DNA from: Alisma plantago-aquatica
Lineage: Eukaryota; Streptophyta; Magnoliopsida; Alismatales; Alismataceae
DNA length: 64,000 bases
Direction: 5' to 3'
NCBI GenBank assembly: GCA_963693085.1
Contig: OY856409.1
Location: 518,158,303 to 518,222,302 of the forward strand
The translations under genes and the position numbers were made by a program. The notes under the pieces were generated by a model. The model saw only the letters and a list, made by a program, of their open reading frames with translations. It was not told the origin of the DNA and ran no database searches. Below, piece by piece: positions 32,900-46,641 of the stretch. Position 1 is the first letter of the stretch. Every line of letters starts with the position of its first letter.

Positions 32900-34304
32900 C
32901 ACCTTCAGAACAACTTCAAAGATCCAAGATCCCAAGATCCACATTCCTAAGGTTGAAAATGACTTTATCAAAATTACAAGACTCGTTCACAACTCCTTCA
33001 TATACAAGGAATCACCATGGATAAGCAATTGGTGAAGAAGAAAAGAAAGGAAGACCAAAACCCTAAAATCATGCTTCAATCCAAGGTTGAAGATGATCAT
33101 GGCCTCACCTTAGGGTTAAGACTTGAGCTCCTTCTTGATCTAGAACCTTTGCATGATACCGCACAACCCTTGCATGATATGACACCACTTGTGGCCGATA
33201 TCCCTCTCACTTGGGGCCAAAAACACTTCACTATGGCCGATATGCTCTTGCTATGGGCGATATCCAAGGACCTATGCACGATACCACATCACTCGTGCAT
33301 GATACAAGATCTATATGCACGATACCATAGGAAAGGAGGGTGGTAAGGGTCACAAAATTTCACTAAGGGGTGAAACTAGGGGTATATATACTTGTTGCTC
33401 ATGAAAGAAGGTAAAAATGAGGTGTCATCAATTTGAGCTAGTAGGTGCCACGTGTCCATGCATGGATGACACATGTAAATGCATGCATAAACATTTATAT
33501 TGTCATGAAAAATGGTGGAGGATCATTTAGGGATAATGATTCGTCCATTACATATCCTTTTGAATAAGATATATCAATTATTTCATCACTTTATTCACAA
33601 CTCGTCACAACTTTACTAAGGAAGTTGTAACCCGGCACAACTCACCTCCTTGATGTGCTTTGCATGATATGGCCTTTTCCAAGAGTTAACAAAACTATAT
33701 GAGTCTTTTACTATGGCTCCTTGGCTGATAGGCACTCATATATAAGCTTTTCATCCTGATACAACTCAAGTTAGGGTTTCATATTCAACCCTTTTTCTTG
33801 ATCATTTTATCACCAAGAGTACCATCACTCATAATTGGTTCAAGCATGGTGTCTCGTTCATTCTCTCTCCTAAAATGATACATAGAGGAAGTAGGGACAC
33901 TCTAAAGGTGGTAATTTTCATAGCCACCCTACATTTTGGGTAAATTACAATTTGTACCAAAATTGGTGCACATGTCACAAACATTATTCAAACAAGTTCA
34001 AACTTGGAATTTAGGCTTTCCACAAACCACCAACTTTCATCATTCTCTCTATAATGATGCTAAAACACATGAGGCATGTTCAACATGTGACATTTTGCAA
34101 TATAGCCCCTCATCTTGGGTAAATTGCACTTTGCTCCAAAACAAAGGAACATTGCTCAAACAACATTCAATCATGACCAAACTTGGAACATAAGTGTGTC
34201 ACATGATAAAAAAAAACACCTTATAGGATTATATTAAAGTTCTAAGAAACTTACTTAGCAAAAACAAATAGGGTTACCTCATAACCCAGGTCAGGGTCCT
34301 TACA

Positions 34305-36987
34305 AGTTATAAACCCCTAATAAGGATTTCATCCCCGAAATCCCTGGTGAAGGGAGATAGATATTATTCATTCATCATATCATAAAGTCTCCACATAACA
34401 TATTAATATCATGGAGATGTCATAGAACTTTGACTAGCACAAGGTTCTTCCACACAGGGTTATCATTTGAATATGTCATATATATTTTTATCTGCCTCTT
34501 CATTATTGACTTACAGTATGTATACTGTGTCAGGTAACACCCTCTATATCAAAGAAGTGTTATTCATATTTTGAATGATTCAGGTGTCAAACCCCACTTA
34601 GTTTTAACATTTCTTTTTCATGGAGAGATTATGGTTACGTTTTGTCACCCACTTGGGACTACAAGTCTTATCATACATTTTTAGCTTTTATAAGCTTTTT
34701 CTCAAAATGATTCTACAATTGTTCCTTCAATTAGTACATCCTTATCGATGTTATGTTAATGCAGAGCATAAACCCCTAACATATGATGTCCATACTATAG
34801 TATATAACTAGACTGATTTCACAGTTGGCCATTCCAGGTTACCAACATAAATCAGCTGATTAGGAGTTATGTTTTTATTTTCACATACCACCTAATATTT
34901 CTTAGATACCGGAATTCCTTGATTTGGTATCCTTCACATGTTTCGTAAACACATCAAATCCTCATCATTTCCATCTCTCTGTTGTTATTACCATATCCAC
35001 ACATATAAAGGATCTGTCTTTCATCTTTGGGACATTATTTATTACACATATCTTTATCTTGGAATCAAAGTCCAAGATGAACTGATACTCTTCTAAGTAT
35101 CCATCAATGGATTATTTCTAATCGATGTACATCAAGTGTCATAGTACTCACTTGATTGCCATGTCCCTAAAAGAAGATAACATAAAGAAACATATTCCTC
35201 TTATCACCCCATCATCACTCAGGGTTGTTTATCAAAGAGAAGGGATTATCATCTCCTCTAATTATAGAATGAACTCTCAACTGTTCATGAGTCATTTACT
35301 CTTGTTTCATCCTAGGTTCCTTGCCACCAACATAGGAATTATAAGGATGATTACATGTCATTATTTGTTTCTTTGTTATTGTCTAACATGTTTGTGAACA
35401 TTTTGTGATTTTATCACATTTCCCATTTCCACATCATGGGAAAAGATCTTTACTATTCAACCGGCTTTAAAAGACAGGGATCATCTCCCTTGTCCTCATT
35501 CTCTTTATCATGAGGATTATACTCTTTACTTCCTCAGGAACTGACCTGAGATCATCTCAGATCCCACTTTATTGCACTTAGGATGTGATACAAATGTCCA
35601 TGCCATATTTCCAATTTCATTATACTCACTATATTGTCTCAAAATGATTACTTGATCAGGGTAATCAGAAAGATAACAATCTAAGAGTTCCATATGCACC
35701 TTATCTTCAATAGTTGAATACCTGGCCAGGGTATACAAGTACTGAGATTAGGTAGTATGCACTTTGTTTAATATCATATTCCTTACTTTTTGTATCATTA
35801 CAAACACATGATTTAACATTCTTGGATCTTCTCCAGGCATCACTTCTATATCTCATCCTTTTTCCCACAGATAAGAGCAATTATAGAACATTTAAAAGAA
35901 TACTTAACAGAATATAAATTCTAGTTCTCATCATTTCTTCCCTATGTCCCCATAGGGAAATCAATAACGAATTCAATAATAGCAATCCTTCTTATGATTA
36001 TTAGGTAACATCAAAATAAAGCATATCAAAATGAAAAAGCTCTATCTGACTGTTACCCTTTGCGGTCATTTACCACTCCAGGTTGACTCAACACATAGAG
36101 TCTAGTTGTTTCATGTTGTTACTTTTGCCTTTATATGTTATTGGGATGTAACTTTTATAAACCCTACTGAGTCTGCCTTGGTTGTTGAGTCATTTCCTCC
36201 CTTCTTATTAAACAAAAGAGTTTAGTATGTTCAACATGTACATATCTATAACATGTCTTGTCCTCGTACCATGGTCTTATCAGTCTTATTACCAATGTAG
36301 AGACTAAGCCATGGGTTCTTACAAGTGGAAAGTTAGGACCTTTGCCTTTACATAGTGATTACTACCCTGATGCACTAGGCGTTTATTGCACTGGTGGCAC
36401 CAAAAACTTTATCTTTCTAGAACAACTAGGCAAATGTCTCTAGAAATATAATGACATTCCCTTAATTCCCAGCTTATTGCCCCTTCTTGGGCATTGTCAT
36501 CACAGATATACTATCTGTCTAAACTCGTGGCAGAGTCTACTTTCTTGCCATATGGTAATCTTTCCCACATTTTTCGCTATTCCAACATGACGATGTGGTT
36601 TAGGACCCCTTTTAGAGCCTAAAGTTTCTGCATTAAGGACTGGTAACCTAAGTTGTAATGCTAGTATGCAGTCTACTATATATATCACTATTGTCCTAAC
36701 TTGCCTAACAAGAGCAAAATCATAGGACTTTCTATCCTGATCGGATCATAATGGGAATTCTCAGGCACTTGTTCTTCTCTTACATGATCCCTTGCAGCCT
36801 CTCTTGGTGCAACAACATTGCCTTCAGCTATGTGTCCCTCGTGTTCTCCAGTCATTTTTAAACTTCACCCTTTCTTCTGTACAAGCAGAAGTCACTATAG
36901 GGTATATTGGAGGACACTAAGACAGAATCAACATGTTAGTCCTATGTCTTTGTACACTCAGCAAACCTTAAGCTCTGATACCAAACA
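34305..36987 (-). mobile_element. Family-2 internal 1: 2.7-kb deletion derivative
   Basis: Homologous by pieces to the family-1 internal: integrase C-terminal region (about 34340-34740), protease flap side (about 34900-35160), the knuckle/gag C-terminal stretch (about 36050-36540), gag N-terminus (about 36550-36700) and the leader with a PBS. The capsid core, RT, RNase H and integrase core are missing. About 35520-35990 has no counterpart that I can see. It encodes no usable protein, so it must have depended on an autonomous relative. Long LTRs with a short noncoding internal resemble LARD-type elements. Confidence 0.8.
36971..36984 (-). other. tRNA-iMet primer binding site (family-2 internal 1)
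   Basis: The minus strand reads TTGGTATCAGAGCT, three bases inside LTR 2. It complements the 3' end of plant initiator Met-tRNA. Confidence 0.9.
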
Positions 36988-38654
36988 TGTAACGACAGTC
37001 GTCAAACTGACAAACAAATCATTACTAATTAAGCGGAATAAACATAATAAGCGGATTAACAAAAATCACTAAAATTTAAAACCATTTTGCAAGGAGATCC
37101 TTTTCCAGAAAACTCTTACTGAAAGATCCAAAACTCATACATATCATGATTACATTGTACAACATCTCATATTGAGGACAACATATAGCAGTTGCTCTAT
37201 CAAAACACATACTGGAGCAACATAAAACCTCGAGGCATTCAAGCCAAAATCTTAGATCATTCATGAAACTAGAACGTACTAAATCCAAGGACCTGAGAGT
37301 ACAGAGACGACACATAGGACTTCTATTTATAAGACACGACAGACAATACACTCAACCTGAGCTGTCACTGCTGCCTCAACTATTGTTCCTCCTATGTAGA
37401 AAGATCTTTTCCACCTCATGCACGTACACCTAAAAAAATGTGCATCCCACGGGGGGAGACAATTATCCCAGTGAGAGATATAACTCTCCATCGACCATAT
37501 TATTATCATAGATTTCGCATTTATAACTGAGAAGAGGTTCTTTTATATTAACAGACAGTAATAATCATTGTATGAATAGAATAAGATAATCTCCTTTCTT
37601 AAGGAGAACATTGCATCTACCCATGGTAGAGTTATAAATCATATATATGCTTTGCAAGGAATGTAAAGAAACATAAATAACATCTATCCACTAAGATGTA
37701 TAACTGTATTGCGCATCAAACAATGTTTTTGTAATTCGATCCTTAAGTAGATATACTACACAAATGAACATATTTTTCAATCACACTTATGCCCTGAGGA
37801 TATGAATCATACCCCGGTCATCTCCAACTGACCACAAACTTCTCACAAGTCGGTACCATACAAGGATAATGGAAGAGTCAGTTGCCATGACCTCATTTGT
37901 CTCGGTCAGTACCAGAACACTAGCAGGACTATGTCAACTGCTTAACAAGTTGTGCCAGGGTACATAGGCATCCACACATAGAGCTACAATGTCAATTGCA
38001 CTCTCTTAGGGGAAACATCTACTAAAAACTATCCCCAGTTTATGAAATTACTGAGTCATGGCGACACAAGCACCATAGTCCGAGCCACGGGCCAGTTCAC
38101 CGTGCTCAACAAAGAGTCTACGACCAAAGTCGCACTCGAGCCAGGATATGGCATATAGCCAAATCCCCATTCATCTCGGGCTCGTAATGGGATTGGCTCA
38201 CACATGGCCGTCCGTACTTATGCCCCCACATACTTAAAAGTATGCATTCCGGGTTATGCCGCAGGGAACCTGTTTCACCATTCAGCAAATCTTGACGCTG
38301 GTGGATCTATGGTCAGGGAAACGTTTTATAGTTTCTAGTGATATATTACGTGCATTACAACATTCTTTTCACATCAAACAAGTTATAATTATTAATCACA
38401 ACAAATGCTACAAAGAAAGGTGTAATACATCTATCACGTACTTTTCCAAATCTTTAAAACACATGATACTTGGGATCTCAATCCCTTATCATATTATTGG
38501 GAATTCTCATCCCTTGACATCATCATTATCATGATTACTGGATCTGGGTATACAAACCCTTAGTTCATCACAGAACATTGTTACCACTTATCAGGTAACT
38601 ATTATCTCTAGGTCCTCAGACCAAGGTATACATGACACTTGTTGTACAAGCATC

Positions 38655-38852
38655 TCACATGGCTCACAAGGCCCATTGCACATCTTGTCACCTCTCACTA
38701 GGCAACAACTCATTCACATGGCTCACAAGGCCATTACACATCTTGTCACCTCTCACTAGGCAACAACTTATTCACATGGCTCACAACGCCATTACACATC
38801 TTGTCACCTCTCACTAGGCAACAACTTATTCACATGGCTAACAAGGCCATTA
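38655..38852. repeat. 59-bp minisatellite in family-2 LTR 2 (three units plus partial)
   Basis: Unit starts at 38655, 38714, 38772 and a partial at 38830. Unit content is as in LTR 1. Confidence 0.93.
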
Positions 38853-40641
38853 GTTGTTATACTTGTTACACAAGTATTTAACATGCCTTACAAGGCTTAT
38901 GCAATAAGAGAAGTGCAACCTTCCCATCATTAGGGTTAGGGTTTTCCATTATCAACCATTTAGCTTTTCAAGATCATATTATCAATGATCAAACCCTAAT
39001 TCATTGCTCCACACATCTAGGAGCAACCTTTGATATCATAAGTATTCAATCATAATTATTTATTCTCATCATTTATCATTAAATGATTATCAACACAAGG
39101 TATGAGTTTCTCTCTCATCCTTACCAGAGTATAAATACATCATACTTTATTAACTTGGCTTAACCCTTTCTCAAGGTATGTTAGCCTACACTTATCAAAG
39201 TGCATCAAGCTCATTGCATCTCAATGTAACAATTGGCATGACACACTTCATGTGTTACTCATGCATACATATTGAATTTAAGGTGCATCAAGGTGTAACA
39301 ACCTTAAAGTGCTGGATATGATATTTACCATGCCTTGGTGTATCACTTCCCTCATCACTTTTAACTTACTTAAGTTCATCAACTTATCTTGTATTAGGGT
39401 ATTTCCCATCCTAATACTTTATCCACTATCCCATCATATTAATCTTGTAATGTATTGGCCATAAGTCACACACTTGAATTACCCAACTATCATCAATGAT
39501 ATGGACTCATCTCGGGTTAATGCATTATTGATATAAGGTTGTCCATTATCAACCACTTTAGGTGTTTCACCTATCAAGGTATTAACCACATCATTACTTG
39601 GTGTTACACTCATCACTCCTAAGAGTGTTTTGCCCTCACCTTTACAAGGTATCTCGGGTTAGAAGTGTGCATATGTTCACCATATCGGGTTGTAAGTATA
39701 TGATCACTCACCATATTGGGCTAGTAGTATATATTAACACCATTCATATCGGGCTAGAGGTGTTTGTATGTGTTACCCATGTCGTGCATGAGGTATTAAG
39801 CCATAACCATGTCAGGTTAGAGATGCATTCAATCACCATATCGGGTGGCTCACCATCTAGGGTTGGTCATGATGGGTTAGGGTTTGCCATATCGGGCTCA
39901 ACCCAATATACAAGTCGATAGGAGTGAAGGGAACCAAGCCATGTCAGGCTAGACCATCCAATGTTGGTTTGTAACACCCATGTTGGGTTAGGGTTGGTTG
40001 TGACGGGCACATGATACATGTATGTACCACCCATGGTGTTTAAGAGGTATCAACTCATCACCATGTCGGGCTAGACATCAACTAGGGTTGTGTATCAGGA
40101 TACCATATCATGCAATAGGGTTTACTTAAATTTTCATATCGTTAACCAGATATGCATGCTTCATGATACCAAGTACCAATGATAAATTATATGATCATAT
40201 CGTGTAATAGCATTTGCTATTCTTTACTCATATCAGGTTCCCAAATTAGAGTTTCATGTCAACTTATAAGTATTCATTTAACCTTGTATCGTACATGGAG
40301 TCTATACTTGACTCCCTATCATGCAAGAGGTGTATACTGCCCCCCCATATCGTGCAAGAAGGTATACAATCATATCCATATCGTTTTAGTGAAGTAGGTT
40401 CATCATCATATCAGGTTAGAGGTGCTTACTTGTGTGCTTGCACCCGATATCACTTTTATAAAGTGATATCATCATCTTCAAGCACTAGACCTTTGTTCTA
40501 ACTGTTATAGTTCATGGAAATAGGTCTAAGAAACTACTAGAACTCATAATTTCATCAACTATTTCAGGAAATTTTGGAATTAAAAGTAAATTTTTAAGTA
40601 CAACAATTTAGATGATGAATAATAACATGATAGAGTTCAAG

Positions 40642-40651
40642 TTATATAACC
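40642..40651 (-). promoter_or_regulatory. Putative LTR TATA box (family 2, LTR 2)
   Basis: GGTTATATAA on the minus strand at the conserved LTR position. Confidence 0.5.
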
Positions 40652-43600
40652 CACCTTCAGAACAACTTCAAAGCTCCAATATCCAAAGATCCACGTTCCT
40701 AAGGTTTAAAATGACTTTATCAAAAGTCCAAGACTCGTTCACAACTCCTTCATATACAAGGAATCACCATGGATAAGCAATTGGTGAAGAAGAAAAGAAA
40801 GGAAGATCAAAACCCTAAAATCATGCTTCAATCCAAGGTTGAAGATGATCATGGCCCCACCTTAGGGTTAAGACTTGAGCTTCTTCTTGCTCCAGCTCCT
40901 TTGCACGATACCTCACAACCCTTGCACGATATGCCACCACTTGTGGCCGATATCCCTCTCACTTGGGGCCAAAACCACTTCACTATGGCCGATATCACCC
41001 TTCTTGGCCGATATCAACCTACTTGGCCGATATGCTCTTGTTATGGGCGATATCCAAGGACATATGCATGACACCACATCACTCCTGCACAAGGTTCTTC
41101 CACACATATGTTATGATCTATATGCATGATACCTTAGGAAATGAGGGTGGTAAGGGTCGAAAACTTTCACTAAGGGGTGAAACTAGGGGTATACATACTT
41201 GTTGCTCATGAAAGAAGGTAAAAATGAGGTGTCATCAATTTGAGCTAGTAGGTGCCATGTGTCCATGCATGGATGACACATGTAAATGCATGAATAAACA
41301 TTTATCGTGTCATGAAAAATGTTTGAGGATCATTTAGGGATACGTATTCATCCATTACATATCCTATTGAATAAGATATATCAATTAATTCATCACTTTA
41401 TTCACAACTCGTCACAACTTTACTAAGGAAGTTGTAACCCGAAACAACTCACCACCTTGAGGTGCTTTGTACGATATGGCCTCTGCTAAGAGTTCACAAA
41501 ATGATATGAGTCTTTTCCTATGGCTCCTTGACCGATAGGCATTCATATATAAGCTTTTCAACCTGATACAACTCAAGTTAGGGTTTCATATTCAACCCCT
41601 TTTCTTGATCATTTATCACCAAGAGTACCATCACTGATAATTGATTCAAACATGGTGTCTAATTCATTATATCTCCTCTAAATGATACATAGAGTAAGTA
41701 GGGAAACTATAGAGGTGGTAATTTGCATACCCACCTTATATTTTGGGTAAATTACAATTTGTACCAAAATTGGTGCACAAGTCACCAACATTAGTCAAAC
41801 AAGTTCAAACTTGGAATTTAGGCTTTCCACAAGCCACCACCTTGCGTCATTATCTCTATAATGATGCTAAAACACATGAGGCATGTTCAACATGTGACAT
41901 TTTGCAATATAGCCCCTCATATTGGGTAAATTGCACTTTGGTCCAAAACAAAGGAACATTGCTCAAACAACATTCAATCATGACCAAACTTGAAAAATAA
42001 GTGTGTCACATGATAACAAAACACCTTAGAGGATTATATTAAAGTTCTAAGCAACTTATTTAGCAAAAACAAATAGGGTTGCCTCATAACCCAAGTCAGG
42101 GTCCTTACAAGTTATAAACCCCTAACAAGGATTTCATCCCTAAAATCCCAGGTAAAGCGAGACAGATATTATTCATTCATCATATCATCAAGTCTCCACA
42201 TAACATATTAATGACATGGAGATGTCATAGAACTTTGACCAGCACAAGGTTCTTCCACACATAGTTATCTTTTGAATCTGTCATATATATATTCATTTGC
42301 CTCGTCATTATTTACTTATAGTATATATACCGTGCCAGGTAACACCTTCTATATCAAAGAAGTGTTATTCATAATTTGAATGATTCATGTGTCAAACCCC
42401 ACTTAGTTTTAACATTTCTTTTTCATGGAGAGATTATGGTTACATTTTGCCACCCACTTTGGACTATAGGTCTTATCATACATTTTTAACTATGATAAGC
42501 TTTTTCTCAAAATGATTCTACAATTGTTCCTTCAACTAGTACATCCTTATCGATGTTATGTTTATGCAGAGCATAAACCCCTAACGTATGATGTCCATAC
42601 TATAGTATATAACTTGACTGATTTCACAGTTGGCCATTCCAGGTAACCAACATAAATCAGCTGATTAGGAGTTATGTTTTTATTTTCCCATACCACCTAA
42701 TATTTCTTAGATACCAGAATTCATTGCTTTGGTATCCTTCACATGTGTCATAAACACATCAAATCCTCATAATTTCCATCTCTTTGTTGTTATTACCATA
42801 GCCACACATATAAAGGATCTTTCTTTCATCTTTGGGACATTATTTATTACACATATCTTTATCTTGGAATCAAAGTCCAAGATGAACTGATACTCTTCTA
42901 AGTATCCATCAATGGATTATTTCTAATCCATGCACATCAAGTGTCATAGTACTCACTTGATTGCTATGTCCCTAAAAGAAGAGAACACAAAGAAACATAT
43001 TCCTTTTATCACCCCATCATCACTCAGGGTTGTTTATCAAATAGAAGGGATTATCATCTCCTCTAATTATAGCATGAACTCTCAACTGTTCATGAGTCAT
43101 TTACTCGTATTTCATCCTAGGTTCCTTGCCATCACCATAGGAATTATAAGGATGATTACATGTCATTACCTATTTCTTTATTATTGTCTAACATGTTTAT
43201 GAATATTTTGTGATTTTATCACATTTCCCATTTCCACCATGGGAAAAGATCTTTACTATTCAAACAGGCTTTATCAGACAGGGATCATCTTCCTTGTCCT
43301 CATTCTCTTTATCATGAGGATTATACTCTTTACTTCCTCATACACATGGACTGACCTAAGATCATCTCAGATCCCACTTTATTGCACTTAGGATGTGATA
43401 CAAATGTCCATGCCATATTTTCAGTTTCATTATATATACTCACTAGATTGTCTCAAAATGATTACTTGATCAGGGTAATAAAAAAGATAACAATCTAAGA
43501 GCTCCATACGCACCTTATCTTCAATAGTTGAATACATGGCCAGGGTATACAAGTACTGAGATTAGGTAGTATGCACTTTGTTTACTATCATATTCCTTAC

Positions 43601-44397
43601 TTTTCGTATCATTACAAACACATGATTTAACATACCTGGATCTTCTCCAGGCATCACTTCTATATCTCATCCTTTTTCACACAGATAAGAGCAATTATAG
43701 AACATTTAAAAGAATATTGAATAGAATATAAATTCTAGTTCTCATCATATATTCCCTATGTCCCCATAGGGAAATCAATAAGGAATTCAATAATAGCAAT
43801 CCTTCTTATGATTATTAGGTAACATCAAAATAAAGCATATCAAAATGAAAAAGCTTTATCTGACTGTTACCCCTCACGGTCATTTACCGCTTCAGGTTGA
43901 CTCAACACATAAATTCTAGCTGTTTCATGTTGTTACTTTTGCCTTTATATGTTATTGAGTTGTAATTTTCATATACCCTATCGAGTCAAGCTCAGTTGTT
44001 GAGTCATTTCCTCCCTTCTTATTAAATAAAAGAGTTTAGTATGCTCAACATGTACATATCTATAACATGTCTTGTCCTCGTACCATGGTCTTATTGGTCT
44101 TATTACCGATGTAGAGACTAAGCCATGGGTTCTTACAGGTGGAAATTTAGGACGATTTCCTTTACATAGTTATTACTACCCTGATGCACTAGGCATTTAT
44201 TGCACTGGTGACACCAAAAACTTTAGCTTTTTAGAACAATTAGGCAAATGTCTCTAGAATTTTAATGACATTCCCTTAATTCTCGGCTTATTGCTCCTTC
44301 TTGGGCACTGCCATCATAGATATACTATTTGTCTAAACTTATGGAAGAGTCTACTTTCTCACCATATGTTAATCGTTCCCACATTTTCTACTATTCC

Positions 44398-44409
44398 AAC
44401 ATGACTATG
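44398..44409. repeat. LINE target-site duplication, left copy
   Basis: AACATGACTATG here and AACACGACTATG at 49328-49339. Internal 1 shows the empty site (CCAACATGACGATGTGG). A 12-bp duplication is typical of target-primed LINE insertion. Confidence 0.88.
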
Positions 44410-44465
44410 AATGAGAAAGATCGTTGTCGCCTAGGGTTTCTCCGCTCGCTCTGGCAATCTAGGAG

Positions 44466-45890
44466 ATGACTCCTAAGTTCTTAGAGAGGGGGACCTCTCC
44501 CCCTCCCCTCCCACTTTTCCCTTCCGTCCACCATCTCACCTTTTGCCCACGCATCCGCCTGGGACATGGCCGTCGCTACGATGGCCCCTGGCCCTGCTAC
44601 CAGCAAGGAGACAACTGGATCTTCATCTGCGGCCACTGCAGTGTTGATCCCTGGATCTTCATCCACCAAGGAGGCTATTGGATCTTCATACACAGAGAGC
44701 AAGCGTGCTTGGGCACATGTCTTCAAAGGATCGGATTCCTTCAAAGAGCATGACTATCCACCACCAGAGAAGATAGAAGGTAAAAGGTTCGTCACTATTG
44801 ACGAAGTAACATATGAGGTGATGGAGAAATTGTGGGAACACACTGCCATCCTATACATAATGGGTAAAAGACCATATTATCATCATCTCCTAGCCTGGAT
44901 CAAGCGGATGTGGAAACCCAAGGGTGGCTTCGATCTATACTCAAAGCCTGAACAATTCTTTCTTCTGTGATTCAACATAGCAGAAGATAAGAAGGACATG
45001 ATAAAAGCGAACCCCGTTGGTTTGATGGTCAACTTGTGATCGTCAAAGATTATAAAACTGGTGATGATCTTATCAAGGACAGATTCAACAACATCCTAGT
45101 TTGGATTAACATACCTAGCATGGGCAAGAACTAGTCACATCGTGCCATTGGCATAGTAGCCAGTGGCGTTGGGAAACTTCTGAGAATCAATTACCGTTCT
45201 ATTGGTAGTGAATCCTTGGGAGAAGCTGGTGCTCTTGTTGAAGTTGAAGTTGAAGCTAATGAACCTCCTACTGAAGAGGTCTGGGTTAATTTGCCCAGAC
45301 GTGAACCATTGGCGGTTGCCATTACTTATGAGCATCTGCCTAAGAGGTGTCCAGACTGTAAAGTCTTTGGACATAATGAAGACGATTGTCCATTGAAGCC
45401 CAAAGCTATTCCATCAAAACCAATGCAAGATTCTAGAGTTTGGAAGGTAGTCACCAGCAAGAAGAACTCTTCACGTGAGGTAGGCAAACCCTCGGTAACA
45501 CCTGCAATCTCAGTTAGCAATAGATTCACTAACTTGGATACTGAAGATACTATGGAGACAGTCCTTGACTCTCCAGCAGTTGAGGTTGGGGGTAACCCGA
45601 TAGTGGTCGTGGTAAGTACTACTACGACGACAACCTCTAAAGAAGTCACTGCGGTGGCCTCTACCAGTGTTGACACTGCGAAGGCCTCCACATCCACTGA
45701 TGATTCCACTGCGCCAAGAAACAAAGAGATAGCATCTGCCTCTGAAGTTGCAGCAGTAGATGGCCCTGATGGCAAAGGGTTCTCCTATCCTTGCACCGAT
45801 AAAGAAGAGGGTGAAATCTTCAACACTCGAAGGAAGAGGACTGAAAAGAATTCTAGAGTGAGCGGGTCACGTCGTACTCGATCCTCTTGA
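44466..45890 (+). pseudogene. LINE ORF1 (nucleic-acid-binding protein, frameshifted)
   Basis: Readable in pieces. Position 44566-44970 carries RFVTIDEVTYEVMEKLWEH and WIKRMWKPKGGFDL, the DUF4283-type pattern. Position 45010-45200 continues with LVIVKDYK and ILVWINIPSM in another frame, with a stop after SMGKN. Position 45216-45890 carries WVNLPRREPLAVAITYEHLP and the knuckle CPDCKVFGHNEDDC (CX2CX4HX4C), then a long Ser/Thr/Val-rich low-complexity tail. In active L1 elements this protein coats the RNA. At least one frameshift and one stop break it here. Confidence 0.82.
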
Positions 45891-46641
45891 AGAGGTCATT
45901 AATGACAATCTTCATGACCAATGTACGTGGTTCAGGGAAACCACACAAGAAAAGAGAAGTTAGAAGATCTATTCGAGATTCGAAAGCTACCATTGATGTT
46001 CTTGTCGAAACCAAAATCAAGCATTACATGAAAGCATCTACTGAGAAGCTTCTTCTGAATGGTTGGAGTTGGATTACTAATCATGATAAGGATCCTAATG
46101 GGCGTATCTGCATAGGATGGAATCCCAAATCTTGGACATCAACTTACAACATATGGATGACCAGCAAATCACTTTGACTTGCAAAAATAAAGGCAACCTT
46201 CTTCTGTTTCTTACTGCTATCTATGCTAGGAATCTTGCACAATACCACATTCCTTTATGGAGTACCCTCGAGTCTATTAGCCCTACCATCACTGACCCTT
46301 GGTTAGTGATTGGCGATTTCAACAACATTCGAAAGAGAGAAGAAAAAGCTGGTGGTCGGGAGGTACCTTCTCAAGTTCTCAGTATGTTCAACACTGCTAT
46401 TGACAACTGCAATCTTATTGAACTTCCGACAGTAGGTAATGAGATCTACACTTGGCACAATAAGCAAGGGGCTGCCAAATGCATTGCTTGCAAACTTGAT
46501 CGTGCTTTAGTCAATGAAGCTTGGTTGAGTAAATTTCCTAGCACCAAGTCAAAGATTAAAACTTGTGCTTTCTCAGATCACTCAGCCATTAACGTCGATC
46601 TTATTAAGATGATTATGAAGAAAAGGCATCCACTTTCTTAA
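45887..46641 (+). pseudogene. LINE ORF2 endonuclease domain (frameshifted)
   Basis: The N-terminal part, 45887-46130, has TNVRGSGKPHKKREV and a VETKI block containing the metal-binding Glu. A frameshift near 46120-46150 leads to 46150-46641 with IGDFNNIRKREE, EIYTWHNKQG, KLDRALVNEAW and FSDHSAI, which are the Asp/Asn and Ser-Asp-His motifs of the exo-endonuclease fold. The enzyme nicks target DNA to prime reverse transcription. The fragment overlaps the end of ORF1 by four bases. Confidence 0.86.

Larger units (their letters stand above)
29296..34304 (-). mobile_element. Family-2 LTR 1 (5009 bp)
   Basis: TGTAACGACAG...GGTCCTTACA. It is collinear with LTRs 2 and 3, with visually about 5% divergence. 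It contains a 59-bp minisatellite with two full units plus a partial (30964-31103), a region of repeated CATATCGGG(C/T)TA motifs (31930-32690) and a TATA-like site at 32890. There is no long coding frame on the element's sense strand. At 5 kb it is unusually long for an LTR. Confidence 0.93.
36988..42109 (-). mobile_element. Family-2 LTR 2 (5122 bp)
   Basis: TGTAACGACAG...GGTCCTTACA. The middle LTR of the array, shared by both internals. It has three full minisatellite units plus a partial (38655-38852), the CATATCGGG field and the TATA-like site at 40642. Confidence 0.93.

Noticed and set aside
33017..33346. Plus-strand open frame beginning MDKQLVKKKRKED, conserved in all three family-2 LTRs (also 40769 and 53513)
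   Set aside because: It is antisense to the element, lies in the LTR, and has no recognisable domain; copies diverge at their ends by frameshift. Conservation is explained by LTR duplication.
45326..45775. Minus-strand 149-codon frame in the LINE
   Set aside because: Antisense to the low-complexity tail of ORF1; composition mirrors the Ser/Thr/Val-rich sense strand.
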